A DNA stretch of 5,545 bases. Origin: Verrucomicrobiota bacterium. Lineage in GTDB: Bacteria > Verrucomicrobiota > Verrucomicrobiia > Chthoniobacterales > UBA6821. The stretch covers positions 1 through 5,545 of the forward strand of contig VHCR01000108.1 of NCBI GenBank assembly GCA_016871655.1, in the 5' to 3' direction. The stretch's first letter is position 1. Each line of letters begins with the position of its first letter. Below the pieces are notes generated by a model. The model was not told the DNA's origin. It saw only the letters and a list, made by a program, of their open reading frames with translations, and did no database searches. Of the stretch, positions 1 through 5,367 are shown piece by piece. A program made the position numbers and the translations under genes.

Positions 1-647
1 GCGAGATCTCCTAATGGATGTTGAAGCCCTCCTAAACCTCCTACTTGACCAGGGCCGCCAACGCCTCCTGGCGTTCTAACTTCGTCAACAGCAAAAGGGT
101 GATCAGCAATATCTTTAGCTGTGTCTTTCATCTCGCTTTTGAAAGCATCTTTCACATCAGTGGCTGCTGGTGCATACTTTGCAGCAGCGCTCTGAAGATT
201 CCCCTCCTTAGCCAAGGAGACAATCTCATTCGCTATGTCTGGATATTCTTGTGCTAATTGCTTCATGGAATAACCAGCCATCTTGGCCACAGGATTATTA
301 TCGCCCACTCCTAAAAATCCGCCGACGCCACCAAGACCGCCCGGTTGATCAGCCCCTCCATGTCCATCCCCAATTCCGCCAATGCCACCAGGCCCACCAA
401 TGCCATCAGGCCCAATTCCGGACCCGCCAAATGTAATTCCAGCTCCAGGAGCACCTTTTTGAGGAAGATCAATAGTCAAAGAATTTCCAGATATTGATGA
501 GAATGTATGAGTTGTCCCTGCTCCTGTACTCGTACTTGTAGTTGATTCAGTCGTATTGGTATTTGCAGTTGCTTGAGTCGCACTGAGCTGATTTTGGGCA
601 TCGATACTACCCATGCTAGCTGCCATTTGTGCTGTGATATCACTCAT
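1..647 (-). CDS. Ser/Thr- and Gly-rich protein of unknown function, C-terminus cut by window edge
   Basis: An open frame runs from the ATG at 647-645 to the left edge without a stop, giving 215 visible residues starting MSDITAQMAASMGSIDAQNQ. I do not recognise the family. Residues 1-60 are polar and rich in Ser, Thr, Asn and Gln, with no hydrophobic signal peptide. Residues about 68-115 are a glycine-rich low-complexity tract built on repeated GIGG/GPGG/GGLGG units. Residues about 118-185 form an ordinary, probably helical segment (AKMAGYSMKQLAQEYPDIAN and onward), and a second Gly-rich tract begins near residue 193. The change from low-complexity to helical sequence in one uninterrupted frame argues for a real gene. 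No Shine-Dalgarno site precedes the ATG. It lies 111 bp downstream of the 407-residue gene on the same strand, with an AT-rich inverted repeat between them. The polar N-terminus without a Sec signal would suit a type III-type secreted protein, but that is only inference. Confidence 0.72.
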   Translation of the reverse strand, partial: MSDITAQMAASMGSIDAQNQLSATQATANTNTTESTTSTSTGAGTTHTFSSISGNSLTIDLPQKGAPGAGITFGGSGIGPDGIGGPGGIGGIGDGHGGADQPGGLGGVGGFLGVGDNNPVAKMAGYSMKQLAQEYPDIANEIVSLAKEGNLQSAAAKYAPAATDVKDAFKSEMKDTAKDIADHPFAVDEVRTPGGVGGPGQVGGLGGLQHPLGDL

Positions 648-723
648 AAAATAAAAAGGTTGGTTTTAAAAAATACGTTGGTTGTTAGTATCCGACGGTG
701 TCAGAAGAGCAGAATTACTTTTT

Positions 724-762
724 CTAAAAATAAATCAACAAAATTTTAGCATTTATTTTTAG
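724..762. repeat. 12-bp perfect inverted repeat at the end of the 407-residue gene, possible terminator
   Basis: Arms CTAAAAATAAAT (724-735) and ATTTATTTTTAG (751-762) are perfectly complementary around a 15-base loop. On the minus strand the first arm covers the stop codon (761-759) of the 407-residue gene, and the T-rich second arm could act as the U-tract of a weak terminator. The stem has only one G-C pair, and no clean T-run follows it. A role as a 3'-end mRNA hairpin is as likely as true termination. Confidence 0.45.
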
Positions 763-1982
763 ATTCCTCTCCTCCAAGGAGGGGGTAGCGTTTTGTTCTT
801 AGCTGCAGCAAGCGTACTGATTGGTGGCAGCTCTTGATCGGAAACATCTCTCCAAGTTCCAGCATTCCCTTGCTCAGCAACAGCTGCCGCGGCTTTTTTG
901 CCTGCAACAGCAATTGCTCTCTTAATTTTCGATAATTCTTCAGCGGAAACGGTCGTCTCTGACATGGAATCTTGGATTTTTTTTATATTACCAATGAGCA
1001 TAGTCACTCCATCACGAAAGAGGCGGCTATGAGCTCCACTTCCACTAACACTTTCCATCGGAGAAAAAAGTATGTAATTGATAGCACCGATAGGAGTATC
1101 GACATCCGTCCCTCCCCCTACCGAGAGATTCTCTGCACGTATCATTACAGATGTTGCCGCGGGAGCAGCCGATTCACGACTGAAGTAAAAACTCCTATCC
1201 ATCAATAATGTTCTCAAACTCTTCTCTTCTTCCATACTAAGAGGGGTGTTAGAACTTCTTCGCTCCTCCAAATAAGACTCTAAATGATGTTCAATATGCT
1301 GCACTAATCGTGCCGTAATAAAATTTTCTATCGATTTTGATAGTTTTTTATCTGCGAGTAAATCAGCTAGGAAAAAGATATCGGTAGGAGTAAGATGTCC
1401 CATCGTAGCAACAGCAAAGGCAGCCATCGCTCCACCGGCAACTGCTTTTGCGGTATGCGGAAGCACGTCGATTATGCCACCTTGCTTTGCTACGAGAGCC
1501 TCCTGCTCATCAGCATAGCGTACCATCGCTTGATCTAATAAATCTGGTTGCGATAATTTTTTGGCCTCATCACCGAGAGATTCTATACAAGAGTTAGCAA
1601 GAGCCTCCATCATCTCCATACCTTTGCTCACGATCTTTTGAGCAAACTCAGGTGTTAAGGGGGCCCCTTTTTGTAAAAATTTTTCGTGCTGTTCCTGTGG
1701 ATAAAGATACTCTGCAAGCAGAGGCCCAAAAAATGCGTGAAGATTTCCGTGAAATTCCTTTCTGACGGCTTGATTCGCCTCTTTCTCCTCTAATGTTCTT
1801 TTCCCAACATCCAATTCAATATATTTTCCAAAAAACTTTTGCGGTGCTTCAATAAAAGTTTTTGCTGTTGCAGACTCGGCCAGCTTTCCGGAAATTACAG
1901 AACGGTCCGCAACACTCTTAGGAGAAACACTCCCATCATTTAAGCGTTCTTCGGAATAAATATTGGATGGAATGTTGATCAT
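759..1982 (-). CDS. Hypothetical protein of 407 residues, coupled to pssA
   Basis: I cannot assign this protein to a family. It begins MINIPSNIYSEERLNDGSVS and ends PPPWRRGI. It has no N-terminal signal peptide. The only clearly hydrophobic parts are an Ala/Gly-rich stretch at residues 177-195 (TAKAVAGGAMAAFAVATMGH) and a short one at about 201-210, possibly a membrane-inserting hairpin. The rest is largely charged and helical: residues 60-165, a Glu/His/Leu-rich helix around 213-260, and an Ala/Lys-rich stretch at 343-371. There is one cysteine (residue 132). The start codon overlaps the stop of pssA in an ATGA arrangement, so the gene is probably translated by coupling on the psd-pssA message; there is no separate Shine-Dalgarno site. 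Co-transcription with lipid synthesis genes hints at a membrane-related role. Its position before the Ser/Thr/Gly-rich gene would also fit a pair of secreted proteins. Neither idea is shown by the sequence. Confidence 0.82.
   Translation of the reverse strand: MINIPSNIYSEERLNDGSVSPKSVADRSVISGKLAESATAKTFIEAPQKFFGKYIELDVGKRTLEEKEANQAVRKEFHGNLHAFFGPLLAEYLYPQEQHEKFLQKGAPLTPEFAQKIVSKGMEMMEALANSCIESLGDEAKKLSQPDLLDQAMVRYADEQEALVAKQGGIIDVLPHTAKAVAGGAMAAFAVATMGHLTPTDIFFLADLLADKKLSKSIENFITARLVQHIEHHLESYLEERRSSNTPLSMEEEKSLRTLLMDRSFYFSRESAAPAATSVMIRAENLSVGGGTDVDTPIGAINYILFSPMESVSGSGAHSRLFRDGVTMLIGNIKKIQDSMSETTVSAEELSKIKRAIAVAGKKAAAAVAEQGNAGTWRDVSDQELPPISTLAAAKNKTLPPPWRRGI
1979..1982 (-). promoter_or_regulatory. 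ATGA stop/start overlap coupling pssA to the 407-residue gene
   Basis: The pssA stop TGA (1981-1979) shares two bases with the ATG (1982-1980) of the downstream gene. There is no purine-rich ribosome site in the last codons of pssA, so ribosomes terminating on pssA probably re-initiate here. Confidence 0.75.
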
Positions 1983-2809
1983 TGTGGCATTTGATCAAGG
2001 TGTTCTTGAGGCTGCTCCTCTTCAATCTCATCTCGGAGCGGCTTGGAGAGAAAAGGCCTTACGAATCCGTACAGCAAGTAGATGATAAAAAGAAGAGCAG
2101 GCATCCACTCGTAATTGATTGCAGCAAAAATCAAAACTAAAATAATAATCAAAAAACGAGGAATCGAACGTTGGGAGCGCCAACCGAGCCCTTTAAAACT
2201 TGGATACTTCACATGACTAAACATCATGAATGAAAGGAAAAGCAACGTAGGCGGCAATACAAACTTCCATAACCCAATTGTTCTCTCACCCTCGTTAAGC
2301 CATAACATTAAAAGGGTCAATGAAGCAATCACACCAGCTGCAGCTGGAATTGGAAAGCCGATAAACTCTGAAGAGGGATGTGCTCCATCCGCCTTTACGG
2401 ATTCAGCTTGAATCGACAAACAATTAAATCGAGCCAATCGCAAGGCACCACAAAGAAGATAAATAAAAGCAATCACCCAACCAGTGCGATGAAAATCTTG
2501 CAAAACGATTTGATGTACGAGCAATGCTGGCGCTAGGCCAAACGAGACCACATCTGCTAACGAATCAAACTCGCGCCCAAAGGGACTCTCATGTCCTCCA
2601 AGCCGCGCCAAGCGCCCATCAAGCAAATCAAAGACGCAGGCTCCCAAAATAAAAGCCAGAGCCATGTGATAATTTGCGATGGCTGACTTTCCAGCAGCAT
2701 CAAGCAATGATGCTTCAATAATTTTAAGCACTGCAGCAAATCCACAAAAAAGATTTCCTGCCGTCATTAAATTAGGAAGGAGGTAAATTTTTGGCTCTTG
2801 ATTATTCAT
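1979..2809 (-). CDS. pssA: CDP-diacylglycerol-serine O-phosphatidyltransferase
   Basis: This integral membrane enzyme transfers phosphatidyl from CDP-diacylglycerol to L-serine, giving phosphatidylserine and CMP. The CDP-alcohol phosphotransferase signature is complete: D61, D64, G65, A68, R69, G78, D82 and D86 with the canonical spacing, in DLLDGRLARL and FGREFDSLAD. Family-specific landmarks are LPNLMTAGNLFCGF near the N-terminus, FIGFPIP (149-155) and the KYPSFKG segment (201-207), all typical of the Bacillus/yeast-type (type II) PssA rather than the peripheral E. coli type. Several membrane segments are evident: about 12-32, 47-61, 88-104, 110-127, 152-171, 184-199 and 218-250. The 276-residue length is normal; the acidic C-terminal tail (EIEEEQPQE) is probably cytosolic. 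It starts 21 bp after psd with a weak AGGG ribosome site, and its stop overlaps the start of the next gene. Its product is the substrate of the neighbouring Psd. Confidence 0.96.
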   Translation of the reverse strand: MNNQEPKIYLLPNLMTAGNLFCGFAAVLKIIEASLLDAAGKSAIANYHMALAFILGACVFDLLDGRLARLGGHESPFGREFDSLADVVSFGLAPALLVHQIVLQDFHRTGWVIAFIYLLCGALRLARFNCLSIQAESVKADGAHPSSEFIGFPIPAAAGVIASLTLLMLWLNEGERTIGLWKFVLPPTLLFLSFMMFSHVKYPSFKGLGWRSQRSIPRFLIIILVLIFAAINYEWMPALLFIIYLLYGFVRPFLSKPLRDEIEEEQPQEHLDQMPQ

Positions 2810-2830
2810 GCAGCCCTAAAACTACCATAT

Positions 2831-3487
2831 TTACTGCCACCACGCAACTTCGCTGGACCCTCCAGCAACTTTATCCCCCACCTTCACTAAAATTTCAGTC
2901 TCCATCGGAAGATAAAGCTCCGTCCGTGATCCAAATCGAATCATCCCAAACCGTTCTCCTTTTTCTAAGTGATCTCCAACTTGAGACCAAGGAACAATCC
3001 GGCGCGCAATCGCTCCAGTGATTTGTTTGACGCCAACAAGCCCTCGCTCCCCTTGAATAATCCAGAGCCGGCTTTCATTCAGAATCGATGACTCTGGCTT
3101 GCGGGCATCGAGATAAAGGCCTCCACGCGGCTCGCTATGAATTAACTCTCCGGCAATTGGTGTGCGATTGACATGCACGTCAAAAACAGAAAGAAAAATC
3201 GAAATCCGTTTTAAGCGCATCGTCAAATAAGGATCTCCCTCGACGCCTTCTACTTCATCGATCAATGTTACTGTCCCATCGGCAGGAGAAACAATGATCG
3301 CAGGATCTGCAGAAATGTTTCTTTCAGGATCTCGAAAAAAATAAGCTGAAAAAATAATCAAGATCCCCAATGGCAAAGCGATCAATGGCAGCATAACCAT
3401 TGCAGCAAGCCATAAAAAACCTAAAATAAAAAAAATCCATCGCCCTTCGTAGAGGGCCTTGGGATGTTTGCGGTGGGATTGATTCAT
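2831..3487 (-). CDS. psd: Phosphatidylserine decarboxylase proenzyme, short (PSD-A) type
   Basis: The enzyme decarboxylates phosphatidylserine to phosphatidylethanolamine at the inner membrane, using a pyruvoyl group made by self-cleavage. The 218-residue length matches the short PSD-A class, not the roughly 300-residue E. coli class. An N-terminal hydrophobic hairpin (about 17-50) is followed by FRDPER (51-56), SPADGT (67-72), SVFDVHVNRTP (100-110) and RFGMIRFGSRTELYLP (179-194). By alignment with the LGST site of the long enzymes, FGSR is the processing site, with cleavage between G186 and S187; S187 would become the pyruvoyl residue of a 32-residue alpha chain. D70 and H105 are the likely Asp and His partners of S187 in self-cleavage. 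It is the first gene of psd-pssA-orf407. Its ATG has no Shine-Dalgarno site, and a possible -10 (TTTAAT, minus strand, 3513-3508) lies close upstream, without a convincing -35. Confidence 0.95.
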   Translation of the reverse strand: MNQSHRKHPKALYEGRWIFFILGFLWLAAMVMLPLIALPLGILIIFSAYFFRDPERNISADPAIIVSPADGTVTLIDEVEGVEGDPYLTMRLKRISIFLSVFDVHVNRTPIAGELIHSEPRGGLYLDARKPESSILNESRLWIIQGERGLVGVKQITGAIARRIVPWSQVGDHLEKGERFGMIRFGSRTELYLPMETEILVKVGDKVAGGSSEVAWWQ

Positions 3488-3493
3488 GGATAG

Positions 3494-3570
3494 ATTGCTA
3501 AAAAGAGATTAAAAACAAATAGCCACAAAAGAACGGAAAGAACACAAAAAAGAGATTTTTTCTTAGCAAT
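3494..3570. repeat. Intergenic repeat element, copy 1, with 8-bp terminal inverted repeats
   Basis: The spacer between divergent psd and the HD gene holds a 77 bp block bounded by ATTGCTAA (3494-3501) and its exact complement TTAGCAAT (3563-3570). Inside lies a 31 bp core (3518-3548, AATAGCCACAAAAGAACGGA and onward) that recurs inverted at 4218-4248 with two adjacent mismatches. Next to the core, an A6-GAGA-T6 hairpin (3546-3561) mirrors the one beside copy 2. The core resembles the CCACAAAGAACACAAAG-like motifs I recall as scattered through intergenic DNA of many environmental bacteria; that link rests on memory. The block must also contain or adjoin the promoters of both divergent genes. 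Confidence 0.7.
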
Positions 3571-3580
3571 GAATTTTTAT

Positions 3581-3586
3581 TATACT
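3581..3586 (+). promoter_or_regulatory. Probable -10 box of the HD-domain gene
   Basis: TATACT matches the sigma-70 consensus TATAAT at five of six bases. The -35 candidate at 17 bp (TTTTCT, 3558-3563) is poor. Seven bases separate the box from the ATG at 3594, so transcription would start at or next to the A of the start codon, implying a leaderless or nearly leaderless mRNA. Confidence 0.5.
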
Positions 3587-3593
3587 GCTTTCA

Positions 3594-4199
3594 ATGACAC
3601 CATCCTCTCTCCCAACATTGCTAACCGCACAGCTAGCATTTCTCGTAGAAATTGATCAGCTCAAAAACATTTTACGAAAGCACAAGGTTCTTGGAACATC
3701 ACGTCGAGAAAATTCCGCTGAACACTCATGGCACTTGGTGATAGCAGCAATGGTGCTTGCAGAGTATAGCAATGAGCCCATCGATCTTTTACACACGTTA
3801 AAATTATTAGCCATTCATGATCTTGTTGAGATCGAAGCAGGAGATACTTTTTTATATGATCGCAAAGATGAGCATGCTCTCTTTTTAAAAGAACGTCAGG
3901 CTGCAGAAAAAATTTTTGGCCTTTTACCAAAACAACAGTCTCAAGCTTTTTTGAATTTATGGTTGGAATTTGAAGATGGAGCAACTCCTGAAGCTGCTTT
4001 TGCAAAAAGTTTGGATCGGTTTCTTGCCATGCTTCTCAATTTTTCTTCTGGTGGCGGCACGTGGAAGGAGTTTTCCATCACACCTTCTATGGCTTTAGAA
4101 AAAAATGCGTTGATTCAAAAAGGTTCTGAAGAACTTTGGAAGACAGCTCAGACCTTGATTGTAGAAGCAACTCAAAAGAATTATTTTTCGATTATCTAA
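3594..4199 (+). CDS. HD-domain phosphohydrolase, YfbR/HDDC2-like (COG1896 type)
   Basis: This is a soluble metal-dependent hydrolase of 201 residues. The HD signature is present: H44 in RRENSAEHSWHL (37-48), the H75-D76 pair in IHDLVEIEAGDT (74-85), and a distal D141 in AKSLDRF. E79 and D84 sit where the 5'-deoxynucleotidase group has conserved acidic residues. The opening LAFLVEIDQLKNILRK and the ENSAEHSWHL block are characteristic of this HD subfamily. Characterised members, E. coli YfbR and human HDDC2, remove the 5'-phosphate from deoxynucleoside monophosphates, so nucleotide pool cleaning is a reasonable role, but the substrate here is not shown. The start at 3594 places the conserved block at the usual distance from the N-terminus. 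There is no ribosome site; a -10 box lies seven bases upstream. The gene is flanked on both sides by inverted copies of a 31 bp repeat and appears unrelated to either neighbouring operon. Confidence 0.9.
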   Translation: MTPSSLPTLLTAQLAFLVEIDQLKNILRKHKVLGTSRRENSAEHSWHLVIAAMVLAEYSNEPIDLLHTLKLLAIHDLVEIEAGDTFLYDRKDEHALFLKERQAAEKIFGLLPKQQSQAFLNLWLEFEDGATPEAAFAKSLDRFLAMLLNFSSGGGTWKEFSITPSMALEKNALIQKGSEELWKTAQTLIVEATQKNYFSII

Positions 4200-4250
4200 A
4201 AGAAAAAGAGATTTTTCTTTGTGTTCTTTCTATTCTTTTGTGGCTATTCT
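4199..4250. repeat. Intergenic repeat element, copy 2, inverted relative to copy 1, with A/T hairpin
   Basis: The core at 4218-4248 is the reverse complement of 3518-3548 except for TA in place of CG at 4231-4232. Immediately before it, AAAGAAAAA (4199-4207) and TTTTTCTTT (4212-4220) form a perfect 9 bp stem with a GAGA loop. The hairpin begins within the HD gene stop codon and could act as a weak 3' end for that transcript. The element fills most of the 65 bp between the HD gene and the next start codon. I see no convincing promoter in it. Confidence 0.7.
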
Positions 4251-4264
4251 CTTATTTCTTTTTC

Positions 4265-4840
4265 ATGAAACACTCTTCTTCAAAAATCTCCCCGCACAGC
4301 TCCATGCGTGATCTCCTCGCGCATTATCCGGGCGCGAAGCGGACGCTCTTTCGTCGCTATCATCTTGGCGGTTGCAGCAGTTGTGGTTTTGATTTGGAAG
4401 AAACATTGCAACAACTCTGCACTCGCAGCGGTGGTTTAGATCCACACCAAGTTCTCACTGAAATTGAGACAAGCCACCAAGAAGATGAAAAAATGTGGAT
4501 CGAGCCACTTGCCTTGCACAAAAAACTTCATGACATCTCGCTCTCCGAAGTTCATTTATTGGACTTGCGGACACGAGAAGAGTTCGAAGCCGTTCATCTT
4601 CCAACAAGCCAACTTCTTACTCAAGAGTTGATGCAGGAAGCTATGGGACGTTGGCCCAAAAACGAACTCCTTGTTCTCATCGATCATCAAGGTGAACGCT
4701 CACTCGATGCCGCCGCTTATTTTGCAGGCCATGGCTTCGCCAATGTCAAAGCCTTGCGAGGTGGCATCGATGCTTACTCAGAAAAAGCCGACCATTCGCT
4801 CCCACGCTATACGATTGAAAAAGAGGAAACTCATGACTGA
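4265..4840 (+). CDS. DUF1858-like domain fused to a rhodanese-like domain lacking the catalytic Cys
   Basis: The 191-residue product has two parts. Residues about 9-72 (SMRDLLAHYPGAKRTLFRRY, then GGCSSCGFDLEETLQQLC) look like a DUF1858/ScdA-N-type helical domain with a CxxC pair (C37, C40) and C52. Residues about 77-180 are rhodanese-like: LLDLRTREEFEAVHLP, then the active-site loop, then GFANVKALRGGIDAY. In the loop, the family motif CxxGxRS reads DHQGERS, so the sulfur-accepting cysteine is replaced by D140. Classical sulfurtransferase activity is therefore unlikely, and binding or regulation is more plausible unless the N-terminal cysteines carry sulfur. The frame stays open upstream to an ATG at 4136, but that extension overlaps the HD gene and then the repeat element, so I chose the ATG at 4265 despite the absence of a ribosome site. 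The gene overlaps the Fe-S scaffold gene by 8 bp, suggesting a role in cluster assembly or sulfur or redox sensing. Confidence 0.85.
   Translation: MKHSSSKISPHSSMRDLLAHYPGAKRTLFRRYHLGGCSSCGFDLEETLQQLCTRSGGLDPHQVLTEIETSHQEDEKMWIEPLALHKKLHDISLSEVHLLDLRTREEFEAVHLPTSQLLTQELMQEAMGRWPKNELLVLIDHQGERSLDAAAYFAGHGFANVKALRGGIDAYSEKADHSLPRYTIEKEETHD
4822..4827 (+). promoter_or_regulatory. Ribosome binding site of the Fe-S scaffold gene
   Basis: AGAGGA ends five bases before the ATG at 4833. It is the clearest Shine-Dalgarno-like sequence in front of any gene in the window and fixes the scaffold start there, rather than at the in-frame ATG at 4671 that lies deep inside the rhodanese-like gene. Confidence 0.7.
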
Positions 4841-5327
4841 TATTTCCCTTACAGAAAAAATTGAACGGGCTGCTGCAGAGCCTCAAAATATGGGGGAGAT
4901 GGTCGCTGCCGATGCGATGGGAACCGTTGGAAGCACCAACTGCGGCGACATGCTCCGTCTTTGGATTAAATTCAAAGAGGAAAAAAACGGCCGGCGCGTC
5001 ATTGATCGTGCCACCTTTCAAAGCTTCGGATGTCAAACAGCAATTGCCGTTGCCAGCGTGGCTACCGAATTGATCCGAGGGAAGACCCCTGAAGAAGCTC
5101 TTTCCCTATCAGGAGAAGAACTCTCTGCACCACTTGGAGCCCTCCCTCCGATGAAAATCCATTGCGCTCAACTTGTCGAAGAGGCTCTCCGTTCTGCACT
5201 GGATCCAGCTTCGGAAACAATATCTAAAAAATCCTCCTCTTGTGCCTCACCTGCTTCTACGCTTTCAGATCAATTAAATCCTCAAGCGGGAAAATTTAAA
5301 ATTAATATTCTTGGATCGACAACCTAA
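4833..5327 (+). CDS. nifU: NifU/IscU-type iron-sulfur cluster assembly scaffold
   Basis: This cytosolic scaffold receives sulfur from a cysteine desulfurase and iron to build Fe-S clusters for transfer to target proteins. All IscU ligands are present: C37 and D39 in STNCGDML, C67 in SFGCQTAIAVAS, and H110-C111 in LPPMKIHC. The LPPMK segment corresponds to the LPPVK motif that the chaperone HscA recognises in IscU. The protein has 164 residues against about 128 for IscU. The extra length is a Ser-rich tail after residue 125 with an additional cysteine (C137) and no Nfu-type CxxC domain, so this is a stand-alone N-terminal NifU module. The start is set by the AGAGGA site and by the IscU-like N-terminus (SLTEKIERAAAEPQNMGEM). 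It overlaps the rhodanese-like gene by 8 bp and is followed by sufT after 40 bp. Whether it should be called nifU, iscU or sufU cannot be settled from this window. Confidence 0.93.
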   Translation: MTDISLTEKIERAAAEPQNMGEMVAADAMGTVGSTNCGDMLRLWIKFKEEKNGRRVIDRATFQSFGCQTAIAVASVATELIRGKTPEEALSLSGEELSAPLGALPPMKIHCAQLVEEALRSALDPASETISKKSSSCASPASTLSDQLNPQAGKFKINILGSTT

Positions 5328-5338
5328 CCTTTGATTTT

Positions 5339-5366
5339 CTATCTTCCAACTTCGATCTTCCAATTT
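5339..5366. repeat. Two imperfect 14-bp tandem units in the sufT leader
   Basis: CTATCTTCCAACTT (5339-5352) is followed directly by CGATCTTCCAATTT (5353-5366), matching at 12 of 14 positions. The pair fills most of the 40 bp between the scaffold gene and sufT and abuts the start codon, leaving no room for a Shine-Dalgarno site. Confidence 0.6.
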
Positions 5367-5367
5367 T

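Noticed and set aside
251..436. Plus-strand frame with repeated HQ-rich units
   Set aside because: It is the antisense reading of the Gly-rich tract of the minus-strand gene, and its repeats follow from that tract.
2849..2863. GGSS near the Psd C-terminus as the pyruvoyl cleavage site
   Set aside because: The alignment of RFGSRTELYLP with the LGST region of long enzymes places the cleavage at G186-S187; GGSS lies too near the C-terminus for a normal alpha chain.
2777..3021. A perfect plus-strand AAGGAGGT six bases before a TTG codon, opening a 76-codon frame antisense to psd
   Set aside because: On the minus strand these bases encode the conserved YLLPNL segment of PssA, which accounts for the motif. 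The plus-strand frame covers the pssA start and the psd C-terminus and has no recognisable protein features.
4219..4250. Sigma-70 promoter (TTGTGT with TATTCT) for the rhodanese-like operon inside repeat copy 2
   Set aside because: The spacing is about 20 bases and both boxes are poor matches. The bases belong to the repeat core, so the resemblance is probably incidental.
4136..4264. N-terminal extension of the rhodanese-like gene with a hydrophobic stretch that looks like a membrane anchor
   Set aside because: The extension first overlaps the HD gene and then translates the T-rich repeat element, so its hydrophobicity reflects the repeat rather than selected coding sequence.
4671..4832. Longer scaffold protein starting at 4671
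   Set aside because: It would add 54 residues read out of frame through the conserved rhodanese domain. The ribosome site at 4822-4827 and the family N-terminus support 4833.
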